From assembly GCA_019239815.1 (NCBI GenBank), contig JAFAZL010000089.1:1-17212 (forward strand): a stretch of DNA of 17,212 nt, in the 5' to 3' direction. The notes beneath the pieces were generated by a model that saw only the letters and a list, made by a program, of their open reading frames with translations, had not been told where the DNA came from and made no database searches. This document shows, in pieces, positions 1 through 6,961 of this stretch. The DNA comes from Acidobacteriota bacterium. Lineage in GTDB: Bacteria > Acidobacteriota > Terriglobia > Acidoferrales > UBA7541. Numbering within the stretch: position 1 is the first letter of the stretch; each line of letters starts with the position of its first letter. A program made the translations under genes and the position numbers.

Positions 1-312
1 AAGGCCGATGGTGTGCTAATGGTCGTTCGCAGCGGCGAGACTCCCAAGGAAGCCTTCTCGCGCACGCGCGATCTGCTCATGAGCGTGAACTGCCGTTTGC
101 TTGGCGTCGTTCTCAACGCCGTCGATTCGAACGCGCCCGACTACTACTATTCGTATCGCTACTATCCTTATTCGTATGGCTACGGGCCGCAGGATTCCGC
201 GTCGGATTCGCCTTCGGATGACGGTGAGCCCGAGGCAGCGTTTGCCGCTGCAGCCGCGCACGGCGGTCATCACAGCCATCGCGAGCGAGACGACGATATA
301 CAGCAGCTCTGA
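1..312 (+). CDS. C-terminal end of a polysaccharide-biosynthesis tyrosine autokinase (Wzc/CpsD/BY-kinase-like), 5' truncated
   Basis: The reading frame is open from base 1, so this is the last 103 codons of a longer gene. The segment KADGVLMVVRSGETPKEA, followed by LLGVVLNAVDSNAP, matches the last strands of the BY-kinase P-loop domain, where a P-loop ATPase fold is followed by a tyrosine-rich tail. The tail is very clear: nine Tyr codons fall within the 14 codons at 142-183. In this family these tyrosines are autophosphorylated in trans and control polymer length and export. An acidic/Ala stretch and a His-rich end (HGGHHSHRERDDD) follow, which I do not recognise as standard. The catalytic Walker motifs and any transmembrane chain-length domain lie outside the window, so I cannot tell a one-piece Wzc from a separate CpsD-type kinase. 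It is 72 bases upstream of the sugar-nucleotide enzyme and on the same strand, which fits a polysaccharide locus. Confidence 0.85.
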   Translation, partial: KADGVLMVVRSGETPKEAFSRTRDLLMSVNCRLLGVVLNAVDSNAPDYYYSYRYYPYSYGYGPQDSASDSPSDDGEPEAAFAAAAAHGGHHSHRERDDDIQQL

Positions 313-375
313 GCTTTTCACGAATCTCGGGTAGAGCTGGAATGGTTTCGATGTAACTTCATCGCGTCCCCGTCT

Positions 376-380
376 GGAGG
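376..380 (+). promoter_or_regulatory. Shine-Dalgarno GGAGG for the SDR gene
   Basis: A perfect GGAGG sits 4 bases before the TTG at 385. It supports the non-ATG start, because TTG 385 directly begins the first Rossmann strand (MRFLITGG) and no ATG lies between. The spacing is short but workable. Confidence 0.6.
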
Positions 381-384
381 ATTT

Positions 385-1392
385 TTGCGATTTCTGATTA
401 CCGGCGGTGCCGGCTTTATCGGCTCTCATCTCGCGGAGCGGTTGCTTGACCGCGGCGACAACGTCGTGCTGCTCGACAATCTTTCCACCGGCAGCATGGA
501 CAACATCCGACATCTGAAGTCCTTTGACCGGATGCAATATCACCTCGACAACATCGAGAATCGCCAGCTGGTGGCTGAACTGGTTGACGATGCCGATGCG
601 GTGATTCATCTCGCTGCGGCAGTCGGCGTGAAACTGATCGTTGAGAGTCCAGTCCGCACGATCGAGACCAACGTCAATGGCACGCAGATGATTCTCGAAG
701 CCGCCGCCAAGAAGAAGAAGCTTGTACTGACGGCTTCGACTTCCGAGGTCTACGGCAAAAACACGAACGTGCCGTTTCGCGAAGACGCCGACCTCGTTCT
801 TGGGCCAACGACAAAAGGGCGCTGGAGCTATGCGGCTTCGAAGGCGCTCGACGAGTTTCTCGCGCTGTCGTATTGGAAGGAAAAGCACCTGCCTGTGATC
901 GTGGTTCGATTCTTCAACACGGTTGGGCCGCGGCAGACTGGGCGTTACGGCATGGTGCTTCCGAATTTCGTCAAGGCCGCGCTCGATAACGAGCCGATCC
1001 AGGTTTACGGTGACGGGAAGCAGTCGCGCTGTTTTTGCGATGTTCAAGACACGGTCGAGGCGTTGCTCCGTTTGATCGATACACAGAAATCGATCGGCGA
1101 GGTCGTGAACATCGGCAACACGGAAGAGGTGACGATTGAAGGGCTTGCCCAGCTTGTGAAGCAGCGAACTTCGAGCCGCTCCTCGATCGAGTACATCCCT
1201 TATGACAAAGCCTATGAACCTGGCTTCGAAGACATGATGCGCCGCGTTCCCTGCGTCGATAAGCTCGAAGCGTTGACCGGCTTTCGTCCGCGCACTACCC
1301 TGAACGAAATCATCGACCGCGTCGCCGCCTTCTTCCAGCAGAAGGCTGAACCCACCATCCAACCGCGAGCGGCAGCAAACTCCGCGGTCTAA
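385..1392 (+). CDS. NAD-dependent epimerase/dehydratase (extended SDR, nucleotide-sugar)
   Basis: A 335-residue extended short-chain dehydrogenase acting on an NDP-sugar in the cytoplasm. Visible motifs are the NAD-binding glycine motif GGAGFIG at residues 7-13, Asp31 at the end of strand 2 (binds the adenosine ribose, indicating NAD rather than NADP), and HLAAAVG near 75-81. Others are the TSEVYG segment at 119-124 and the catalytic pair Tyr149/Lys153 (YAASK). The segment VVRFFNTVGPRQTGRYGMV near 173-191 and the VYGDGKQSRCFCDV substrate loop at 207-220 are typical of UDP-hexose 4-epimerases and UDP-glucuronate decarboxylases. The exact reaction (4-epimerisation, 4,6-dehydration or decarboxylation) cannot be settled by eye. 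Its length is normal for the family. The TTG start is chosen because GGAGG lies just upstream and the Rossmann fold begins immediately. It likely supplies an activated sugar for the polymer made by the downstream glycosyltransferases. Confidence 0.9.
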   Translation: MRFLITGGAGFIGSHLAERLLDRGDNVVLLDNLSTGSMDNIRHLKSFDRMQYHLDNIENRQLVAELVDDADAVIHLAAAVGVKLIVESPVRTIETNVNGTQMILEAAAKKKKLVLTASTSEVYGKNTNVPFREDADLVLGPTTKGRWSYAASKALDEFLALSYWKEKHLPVIVVRFFNTVGPRQTGRYGMVLPNFVKAALDNEPIQVYGDGKQSRCFCDVQDTVEALLRLIDTQKSIGEVVNIGNTEEVTIEGLAQLVKQRTSSRSSIEYIPYDKAYEPGFEDMMRRVPCVDKLEALTGFRPRTTLNEIIDRVAAFFQQKAEPTIQPRAAANSAV

Positions 1393-1410
1393 CGGAGCGC
1401 GGATACTTCC

Positions 1411-2997
1411 GTGGCTGAGCCAGCAATCACAACACCGCCTCGACCCGAGCCGAGCGAACTCTACGCGGAGCTACAACCGTCGGTACATCGAGAAGAAACT
1501 TTCGCATGCGACAGCGCTGCGGCTCATTCGACCGCGAGTCGGGCTGTTTCGACCGCTGGCTCAGCTAGACAGGCTGAACGATGGCTATTGGGTTTATTTT
1601 TGTTTTCGCTTGTCCTGGTGAACCCTTGGGTGCGTGGGGATGGCGTTGGATATTACGCATTTGCACGGGCTGCGCTGATTCAACACAATTTGGATTTTGC
1701 TCCGGACTATAACGCGGCAAACGCCAGCTTTCGCGATGCACGCCTCGATGAAAGCGGCAATCCTAAGTCGATTTTTCGAACCGCAACGAATCATCTCGAG
1801 AATCATTTCACCGTTGGGCCGGCAATTTTATGGGCGCCGTTTTTGATTGTGGCGCATGCCGGCGTGCTTCTCGCTCGCGCGCTTGGATCGAGCGTAGCTG
1901 CGGACGGATTCTCGACTCCCTATCGCTTTACGATGGCTCTGGGGACCGCGGTATACGGATTTCTAGGTCTGTTGCTCGCGATGCGGATCGCGGCGAAATA
2001 TGTCGGCCAACGTTGGGCATTTCTCGCGACCGTAGCGATTTGGTGGGCGAGTTCCCTGCCTGTATACATGTACTTCAATCCATCTTGGTCACACGCGCAT
2101 TCGGCGTTCGTTGTCGCTTTGTTCCTCTGGTATTGGCATGACACGCGCGATGCTCGCAGCACGGGGCAGTGGATGCTGCTTGCCGCGATCGCGGGCCTGA
2201 TGCTCAACGTCTACTATCCGAACGCGATGGTGCTCATGGTGCTTGTAGTTGAAGCCTTGCCGCACTATTTCGCATTCTTGCGTCGCAAACAATTGCCTGA
2301 AGGCAAGAGTCAGCCGAGTGTTGTTCAACTCGCGATCAACCATGCGCTCTTTACTGTGGTGATGATTGCTTGCCTACTGCCCACATTTGTCTCGCGCTAC
2401 ATCGTCTATGGAAATCCTTTTGAGTCGGGGTACTTCTCGCTCAGAGATTGGGCTTGGCGCTCGCCGTACTTTTTTGCCGTCCTGTTCTCCTCCGAACATG
2501 GATTGTTCGTTTGGACTCCGGTCATTGCAATGGCGTGTATCGGCGTCGTGATCTTCGCGCTGCGCAAGCCCCGCGTCGGAGCCGCGATTTTGGCGGCGAT
2601 GCTTGCGTTTTATTTCTTTATCGCATGCTATCCCGACTGGGCTGGAATTTCCTCGTACGGAAACCGCTTCTTCGTTTCGCTGACTCCGATCTTCGTCATT
2701 GGGCTGAGTGTGTTCTTCGATCGCGCTTCGCGATTCTTCTCGTCGCAACGAGCATCGATAGCGACACTCGGAGCGCTGGCTGCGTTGCTCATCGTGTGGA
2801 ATCTGGGGTTCATTTTTCAATGGGGAACGCATCTCGTTCCAGCGCGCGGACCGATTGTTTGGAGCGCGATGATTCACAACCAATTCGCGGTTGTGCCGCG
2901 AGAGATTGTGGCGAAGGCGCAGGGCTACTTGTTTCACAGGTCGAACCTGATGCAACAGATCGAGCAGCGGGACATCGAGCAGATGAATGGGAAATAG
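1411..2997 (+). CDS. Polytopic membrane protein, GT-C-type glycosyltransferase-like
   Basis: A 528-residue protein with a roughly 55-residue Ala/Ser/Pro-rich cytoplasmic leader and then about ten hydrophobic segments, the first near residues 59-71. Right after this first segment comes NPWVRGDGVGYYAFA (71-85). An acidic residue in the first outward-facing loop is the hallmark of GT-C enzymes such as PMT/ArnT/GT39 relatives, which use lipid-linked sugars. Further marks are FNPSWSHAHSAF (222-233) and YPDWAGISSYGNRFF (407-421), a region I associate with uncharacterised acidobacterial and related dolichyl-phosphate-mannose transferase-like proteins. The last ~55 residues are soluble. The start is a GTG 18 bases after the SDR stop, with only a weak GGAG (1394-1397), so the two genes are probably cotranscribed. 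Function as a glycan transferase is inferred from topology and context; no biochemical family can be named with certainty. Confidence 0.7.
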   Translation: MAEPAITTPPRPEPSELYAELQPSVHREETFACDSAAAHSTASRAVSTAGSARQAERWLLGLFLFSLVLVNPWVRGDGVGYYAFARAALIQHNLDFAPDYNAANASFRDARLDESGNPKSIFRTATNHLENHFTVGPAILWAPFLIVAHAGVLLARALGSSVAADGFSTPYRFTMALGTAVYGFLGLLLAMRIAAKYVGQRWAFLATVAIWWASSLPVYMYFNPSWSHAHSAFVVALFLWYWHDTRDARSTGQWMLLAAIAGLMLNVYYPNAMVLMVLVVEALPHYFAFLRRKQLPEGKSQPSVVQLAINHALFTVVMIACLLPTFVSRYIVYGNPFESGYFSLRDWAWRSPYFFAVLFSSEHGLFVWTPVIAMACIGVVIFALRKPRVGAAILAAMLAFYFFIACYPDWAGISSYGNRFFVSLTPIFVIGLSVFFDRASRFFSSQRASIATLGALAALLIVWNLGFIFQWGTHLVPARGPIVWSAMIHNQFAVVPREIVAKAQGYLFHRSNLMQQIEQRDIEQMNGK

Positions 2998-3210
2998 CGG
3001 GCAGCAATCTGGGGCTCGCCCTATTTGTTGCGGATTGGGTACGGAAAGCTCCATTCGCGAGTAGTACGAGGCCGCGCATTGCAGGAAACATGATTGCTCG
3101 CCGCCAGTTGCATTTTCTGTGAGTTTGATAGGCTGGTTTGAGAGTTCCAGCTCACTTGAATTTCTTGCACTCGGATCCTGTGCACGGGGCGAAGCGCGTC
3201 TGAAATTTTG
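2998..3210 (+). other. 213-base intergenic gap with a small hairpin
   Basis: I see no gene here: open frames reading into it are tails of out-of-frame shadows. It contains a short inverted repeat, GCTGG at 3132-3136 and CCAGC at 3147-3151 with a 10-base loop. No T-run follows it, so it does not look like an intrinsic terminator. A TTGATA at 3125-3130 and a TTGAAT at 3156-3161 resemble -35 boxes, but neither has a convincing -10 partner. The gap is the largest in the left half and may separate the GT-C gene from the transporter genes. Confidence 0.4.
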
Positions 3211-4122
3211 ATGGCGACCATTACTACACCACCATCTTCGGCCGGTGGTACTCTCGCGGCGGCGAAAGCGGTCGCGGAAGCGACTCCGATGCCGGCACAC
3301 ATGCCGGCGATCATTCGCATCGAATCGCCGCGCGGCTTGCTCGAACTGCGGCTGGGTGAGCTGTGGGAATATCGCGAGCTGCTCTATTTCTTCGTCTGGC
3401 GCGACCTGAAAGTTCGATACAAACAAACAGTCATCGGCGTCGCGTGGGTGATCCTCCAACCACTGATGACGATGGGTGTCTTCACAATTTTCTTCGGTCG
3501 GCTGGCGAAGCTGCCTTCCGAGGGGCTTCCGTATCCGGTTTTTTATTTTGCGGCGCTGGTGCCGTGGACGTACTTCGCGCAAGCACTGCAAAACTGCACG
3601 ACGATAGTCGTCGCCAATCAGCAAGTCATCACCAAAGTGTATTTTCCGCGGCTCGTGTTGCCGCTGGCTGCGGTCTGCTCAGGCCTTCTCGACTTCGTGA
3701 TCGGATTTGTTGTGATGATTGTTTTGACTTTGAGCTTTGGTATTCATCCCGCGGCAACGGTAGCGCTGCTGCCTGTGTTTTTGTTGCTCGCGGTTGCAAC
3801 CGCGCTTGGAGTCGGGCTTTGGACCTCGGCGCTGAACGCGTTGTATCGCGACGTCGCCTCGATCATCCCCTTCATCGTGCAGTTCTGGATGCTTGCTTCT
3901 CCGGTGGCATATCCGAGTTCGCTGGTACCTGAACGATGGCGCTGGCTGTACGGATTAAATCCGATGGCAGGTGTCATTGATGGATTTCGCTGGGCGCTCA
4001 CGGGTGTGGGGAAGCCGCCAGGAGCCCAAATGGCGGTTTCGGCCATGGTCGTCGCCGCATTGGTGGTTGCCGGGCTAATTTTCTTTCAAAGAGTCGAGGG
4101 AACGGTCGCAGATAGGGTTTAA
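3211..4122 (+). CDS. wzm: ABC-2 type polysaccharide export permease (Wzm-like)
   Basis: A 303-residue inner-membrane permease of the polysaccharide/O-antigen ABC exporter class. After a ~40-residue Ala/Pro/Thr-rich leader, residues 49-90 read as the canonical family opening: an amphipathic segment (ELWEYRELLYFFVWRDLKVRYKQT, in two pieces) followed by IGVAWVILQPLMTM. The PWTYFAQALQN and VITKVYFPRLVLPLA stretches (118-128, 139-152) and the RDVASIIPF segment are also typical. The family has six membrane helices and works as a homodimer with Wzt to flip or extrude undecaprenyl-linked glycan to the periplasm. The ATG at 3211 is preferred; a TTG at 3208 directly before it is the alternative. No strong ribosome site is visible. 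The long N-terminal leader is somewhat more than usual. The gene is followed after 43 bases by its partner ATPase. Confidence 0.93.
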   Translation: MATITTPPSSAGGTLAAAKAVAEATPMPAHMPAIIRIESPRGLLELRLGELWEYRELLYFFVWRDLKVRYKQTVIGVAWVILQPLMTMGVFTIFFGRLAKLPSEGLPYPVFYFAALVPWTYFAQALQNCTTIVVANQQVITKVYFPRLVLPLAAVCSGLLDFVIGFVVMIVLTLSFGIHPAATVALLPVFLLLAVATALGVGLWTSALNALYRDVASIIPFIVQFWMLASPVAYPSSLVPERWRWLYGLNPMAGVIDGFRWALTGVGKPPGAQMAVSAMVVAALVVAGLIFFQRVEGTVADRV

Positions 4123-4165
4123 GACGCGAAGCAGTGAAAGTAACCGAAGAAACGGACAAAGTCGA

Positions 4166-5383
4166 ATGGCGACGGCGGTGATTGCGGCTGAAGGGTTGGG
4201 GAAGCGGTATTCGCGCGGGATGGTGGAATCGCGCGGGATGCTGCGCGACTCGATCATGCGGTTTGCCCGGAACCCGGTGGCGGCAATGCGGCGTTCGAAG
4301 CAGGAGGCCTTTTGGGCGTTGAAGGATGTTTCGCTTGAGGTGAAAGAAGGCGAAGTCCTGGGACTGATTGGGCGGAACGGCGCAGGGAAGACGACGCTGC
4401 TGAAGATATTGTCGCGGATCACGCGCCCGACGACGGGCCACGCCGAGATTCGCGGGCACGTGCGTAGTTTGCTTGAGGTTGGAACTGGTTTCCACGGCGA
4501 ACTGACGGGACGCGAGAATACGTATTTCAGTGGGTCGCTGCTTGGGATGAAGAAGCGCGAGATCGATCGCAAACTCGACGAAATCGTCGCGTTTGCCGAG
4601 ATTGAGAAATTTATCGATACGCCGGTAAAACATTATTCCAGTGGAATGTATGTGCGGCTGGCGTTTGCTGTCGCGGCGCATCTCGAACCGGAAATTCTGT
4701 TGGTGGACGAAGTGCTGGCTGTCGGCGACATCAATTTTCAGAAGAAATGCCTCGGGAAGATGGGGGATGTGGCGCGGGCGGGGCGGACTGTCGTCCTAGT
4801 ATCGCACCAGATGAACCAGATGCGGAGATTGTGCGACCGCGTCGTGTGGGTAGATGGCGGGACGATTCTAATGATCGGGCCGGCGCACGAGGTGGTAAGC
4901 GCGTATGAATCGGCGATGTCGAGCGGAGAGCGCCGGGACGAGGCAATCAGCGCGAAGATGGAAACGGTTGCGCATTTTGTCGGTTGGGAAATCGAAGGCG
5001 CATCGCCTGATAACCGTCACAAATTGGAATCGTTCGGGCCAGTTACGGTCAAGTTTGCATTGCAGGTCGAAACTCCAATTCGTCACGGTCACCACGGCGT
5101 GGCGCTTTACAACCACAATCGAGAAATCGTTTGGGGCCGCGCGATCGACGGCTTAAAGCTCGATGCTGGACGGCACGAACTTCGCCATGCGTTTCCGATG
5201 CTTCCGCTGAGGCCCGGACTTTATAGCTGGTCCGTCAGCTTCTGGGAGCAATCGGACCTGACGGACATGTGCGAATGCGTTCCGGAGTTGTGCGTCGAAA
5301 CCGAGAGCCATCAGCATCCCGACGACCGCTGGAATGGGGTGTTGAATTTTCCGGTGCCGTTTTCCGCCGAGAAACAAGTTTAA
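4166..5383 (+). CDS. wzt: Polysaccharide ABC exporter ATPase with C-terminal glycan-recognition domain (Wzt-like)
   Basis: A 405-residue ATP-binding subunit. The nucleotide-binding domain shows Walker A GRNGAGKTT (69-77), the signature HYSSGMYVRLAFA (157-169), Walker B ILLVDEVLAVGD (177-188) and the H-loop His in LVSHQM (211-216). The N-terminal insertion before Walker A (about residues 14-50) is characteristic of the O-antigen/teichoic-acid branch. Residues ~262-400 form an extra beta-rich domain (VKFALQVETPIRHGHHGVALYNHN, in part; LPLRPGLYSWSVSFW at 346-360). It matches the Wzt C-terminal domain, which in characterised systems binds the modified non-reducing end of the glycan before export. 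It also contains three Cys within residues 369-376 (CECVPELC). An 18-base-period partial duplication at 4211-4240 gives SRGM twice. The gene follows the permease closely and precedes the modification genes, so substrate recognition of a methylated or acylated end is a reasonable inference. Confidence 0.93.
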   Translation: MATAVIAAEGLGKRYSRGMVESRGMLRDSIMRFARNPVAAMRRSKQEAFWALKDVSLEVKEGEVLGLIGRNGAGKTTLLKILSRITRPTTGHAEIRGHVRSLLEVGTGFHGELTGRENTYFSGSLLGMKKREIDRKLDEIVAFAEIEKFIDTPVKHYSSGMYVRLAFAVAAHLEPEILLVDEVLAVGDINFQKKCLGKMGDVARAGRTVVLVSHQMNQMRRLCDRVVWVDGGTILMIGPAHEVVSAYESAMSSGERRDEAISAKMETVAHFVGWEIEGASPDNRHKLESFGPVTVKFALQVETPIRHGHHGVALYNHNREIVWGRAIDGLKLDAGRHELRHAFPMLPLRPGLYSWSVSFWEQSDLTDMCECVPELCVETESHQHPDDRWNGVLNFPVPFSAEKQV

Positions 5384-5391
5384 GGAACGTT

Positions 5392-5400
5392 GGAGGAGGA
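5392..5400 (+). promoter_or_regulatory. Purine-rich Shine-Dalgarno tract before the 5413 methyltransferase
   Basis: GGAGGAGGA lies 13-16 bases upstream of the ATG at 5413, a little farther than ideal. It is the only strong ribosome site in the area and is why the shorter start at 5413 is chosen over upstream in-frame starts inside wzt. Confidence 0.5.
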
Positions 5401-5412
5401 AGTCGCCGCTCG

Positions 5413-6273
5413 ATGAAAAAGCTTCTCGCAAAGTTTTCTGAAATCTCCAACCAGCGTTGGGCGAATTTCATGGACGAGCTGAACGACGTCGCGCGACGCG
5501 GTGGGCTCGCGGAATACAAGTCGTACAGCAGGGTCTGGGAATATCCGTGGCTGTGGTTTCAGCTCGAAGACGCACCGCGATCGCTACGTATCCTGGACAT
5601 CGGAAGCGAGAGGAGTGCTTATCCCTGGTTGCTTGCGGAAAAGGGCTTCGACGTGACGGTTTCGGACGTGACATCCAGCTACTGGGGATTATGGAAAAGC
5701 GCGCAGCGAAGTCTGGGCGTAAGGCCCACTTTGAAGATTCTCGATACGCAGACATTAGCGCTGCCAACGGCGAGCTTCGACGTGTATCAAAGCGTGTCGA
5801 TCCTGGAGCATGTGCCGGACAAAGCGAAGGCGCTCAAGGAAGCTGCGCGCGTCGTGCGACCCGGCGGGTTGCTCCTAATGACATTCGATATTTGCGAAGC
5901 GGAAATGGGGATGACATTTCCGCAGTGGAATGGGCGAGCCGTTTCGATGGCGGAACTCGACAAGCTATTTGCGGATTGCCCATGGTTCGAGCGCGGTCTA
6001 GTCGATGTGGCTTGGAACGTCGAGACGATCGATGAGTATTGGGCCTGGCACCGGACGACGGCGGAACATCACAACTACGTGACCGGTGCGATATCGGTGA
6101 AGCGGACGCAGGAGCCGTGGGCCGATGAGCGGAGTGAGGCTCCCCCAGCGGAGGCAAGATATCAAGAGTTCAAACTTGAGATGCAGTGGTGGTTTGGCGA
6201 GTTCAGCCGGCAGGTCAAAGGGCAAATACCAAAGCCAGCGCATTCGCTATTGAAACGTGTCGTTCGTGGCTGA
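5413..6273 (+). CDS. Class I SAM-dependent methyltransferase
   Basis: A 286-residue soluble protein with a Methyltransf_11-type Rossmann core. Motif I is LDIGSERSAYPW (61-72), where the usual glycine-rich loop is replaced by Ser-Glu-Arg-Ser. The acidic residue after strand 2 is Asp85 (VTVSDVT). The SFDVYQSVSILEHVPD stretch (121-136) is motif IV, and RVVRPGGLLLMTFDI (146-160) is the motif V/VI strand. The degenerate motif I leaves some doubt about SAM-binding efficiency, but the other blocks are good. The ~130-residue C-terminal extension, rich in Trp and His, is not recognised and may bind the acceptor. The frame stays open upstream into wzt, but the purine-rich site at 5392-5400 supports ATG 5413. 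It is 29 bases after wzt and 4 bases before the next methyltransferase, so probably cotranscribed. The glycan is a likely acceptor by context only. Confidence 0.85.
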   Translation: MKKLLAKFSEISNQRWANFMDELNDVARRGGLAEYKSYSRVWEYPWLWFQLEDAPRSLRILDIGSERSAYPWLLAEKGFDVTVSDVTSSYWGLWKSAQRSLGVRPTLKILDTQTLALPTASFDVYQSVSILEHVPDKAKALKEAARVVRPGGLLLMTFDICEAEMGMTFPQWNGRAVSMAELDKLFADCPWFERGLVDVAWNVETIDEYWAWHRTTAEHHNYVTGAISVKRTQEPWADERSEAPPAEARYQEFKLEMQWWFGEFSRQVKGQIPKPAHSLLKRVVRG

Positions 6274-6277
6274 TGAG

Positions 6278-6961
6278 ATGAATACCGGCGGCCGAAATCC
6301 GCGAGAGAAACGAAGGTCCTCGGGTTACCTTTCGAGGTTCAGAAGCTACATGGGCGAGACGAGAGGCGAGTCACTGGAAGTCTTGCCCGATTCGCCAGAC
6401 TTGTTTCGTGTTTATCGGACATGGCTCGCGCAGCCAGGCGTGACTCGAAAACCGGGAGGCTGGCAGTACAAAGGCAAATTTTATCCAGACTATTTGACGG
6501 TGGGCGGTGCGTGCCACGCGATATTTCGCGAAGCCCTGAAATATTGCAGGGGTGAAGGCATTGATGTTGGAGCAGGATTGTGGCCGTTGCCGGGAGCGGC
6601 GCCCGTCGACGTCTGGAGAGGCCCCGGAGCAGCAAAAAAAATCGAGGAGATCCCGGCCGGCAGCCAAGACTTTGTTTTCAGTTCACACTGCCTTGAACAC
6701 AACGCCGATTGGGAAAACAAGCTGCGCGATTGGATTTCGAAGCTAAAGCGCGGGGGCGTCGTGTTTTTGTATTTACCGCATCCCGATTGCGGCCTGTGGG
6801 AGGTCGGCTCGCCGTTTGTGGGGGGCGATCACAAGTGGACGCCGACGCCAGAAATCATCAGGAACGGGCTCGAACAGAATGATTGCAGAGTGATCGCGAG
6901 CGACGACGGGCCTGATGCAATGTACAGCTTTTGGCTCTGCGGGCGGAAGGAAGCAAATTGA
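6278..6961 (+). CDS. SAM-dependent methyltransferase-like protein
   Basis: A 227-residue protein when started at ATG 6278. A GTG at 6257 would add 7 residues and overlap the previous gene by 17 bases; neither start has a good ribosome site. It has a class I methyltransferase core: motif I GIDVGAGLWPLPGAAPVDVW (94-113), which is the short variant in which the strand-2 acidic residue closely follows the glycine loop. Next come DFVFSSHCLEHNADW (131-145), with the SSHCLEH motif IV/post-IV signature, then RGGVVFLYLPHPDCGLW (158-174). It is shorter than usual between motifs I and IV, leaving a compact fold. A Lys/Arg-rich basic N-terminus (residues 1-25) precedes about 60 residues of unknown role. 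It overlaps the TTG start of the next gene. Glycan methylation is inferred from the neighbourhood only. Confidence 0.78.
   Translation: MNTGGRNPREKRRSSGYLSRFRSYMGETRGESLEVLPDSPDLFRVYRTWLAQPGVTRKPGGWQYKGKFYPDYLTVGGACHAIFREALKYCRGEGIDVGAGLWPLPGAAPVDVWRGPGAAKKIEEIPAGSQDFVFSSHCLEHNADWENKLRDWISKLKRGGVVFLYLPHPDCGLWEVGSPFVGGDHKWTPTPEIIRNGLEQNDCRVIASDDGPDAMYSFWLCGRKEAN
6945..6953 (+). promoter_or_regulatory. Shine-Dalgarno that fixes the TTG start of the fused methyltransferase-GT9 gene
   Basis: GGAAGGAAG ends 4 bases before TTG 6958, with the AAGGA core at 6947-6951 spaced 6 bases. The start overlaps the upstream stop as TTGA (6958-6961). This makes 6958 much better supported than the upstream in-frame TTG at 6931, and implies translational coupling. 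Confidence 0.7.

Noticed and set aside
16..1362. Long minus-strand open frame (448 codons) antisense to the kinase tail and the SDR
   Set aside because: The plus strand has clear SDR and BY-kinase motifs. The antisense translation has no recognisable domain and is the mirror frame expected opposite a GC-rich coding region.
2448..3122. Plus-strand open frame (224 codons) extending into the 2998-3210 gap
   Set aside because: Out of frame with the GT-C gene, Arg/Ser-rich, no domain; its end in the gap is chance openness.
3132..3151. Hairpin in the gap before wzm as a terminator
   Set aside because: The stem is only 5 base pairs and no T-run follows; not convincing as an intrinsic terminator.
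2374..3624. Minus-strand open frame (416 codons) across the GT-C tail, the gap and the start of wzm
   Set aside because: Very Arg/Gln/Ser-rich with no fold-like pattern; it overlaps two well-supported plus-strand genes.
4211..4240. Short direct repeat (12 bases twice, 18-base period) in the wzt N-terminus
   Set aside because: Only two copies, in frame, encoding SRGM twice; probably a trivial duplication in a coding region.
5269..5412. Longer start of the first methyltransferase inside wzt
   Set aside because: It would overlap wzt by over 100 bases. The purine-rich ribosome site at 5392-5400 supports ATG 5413.
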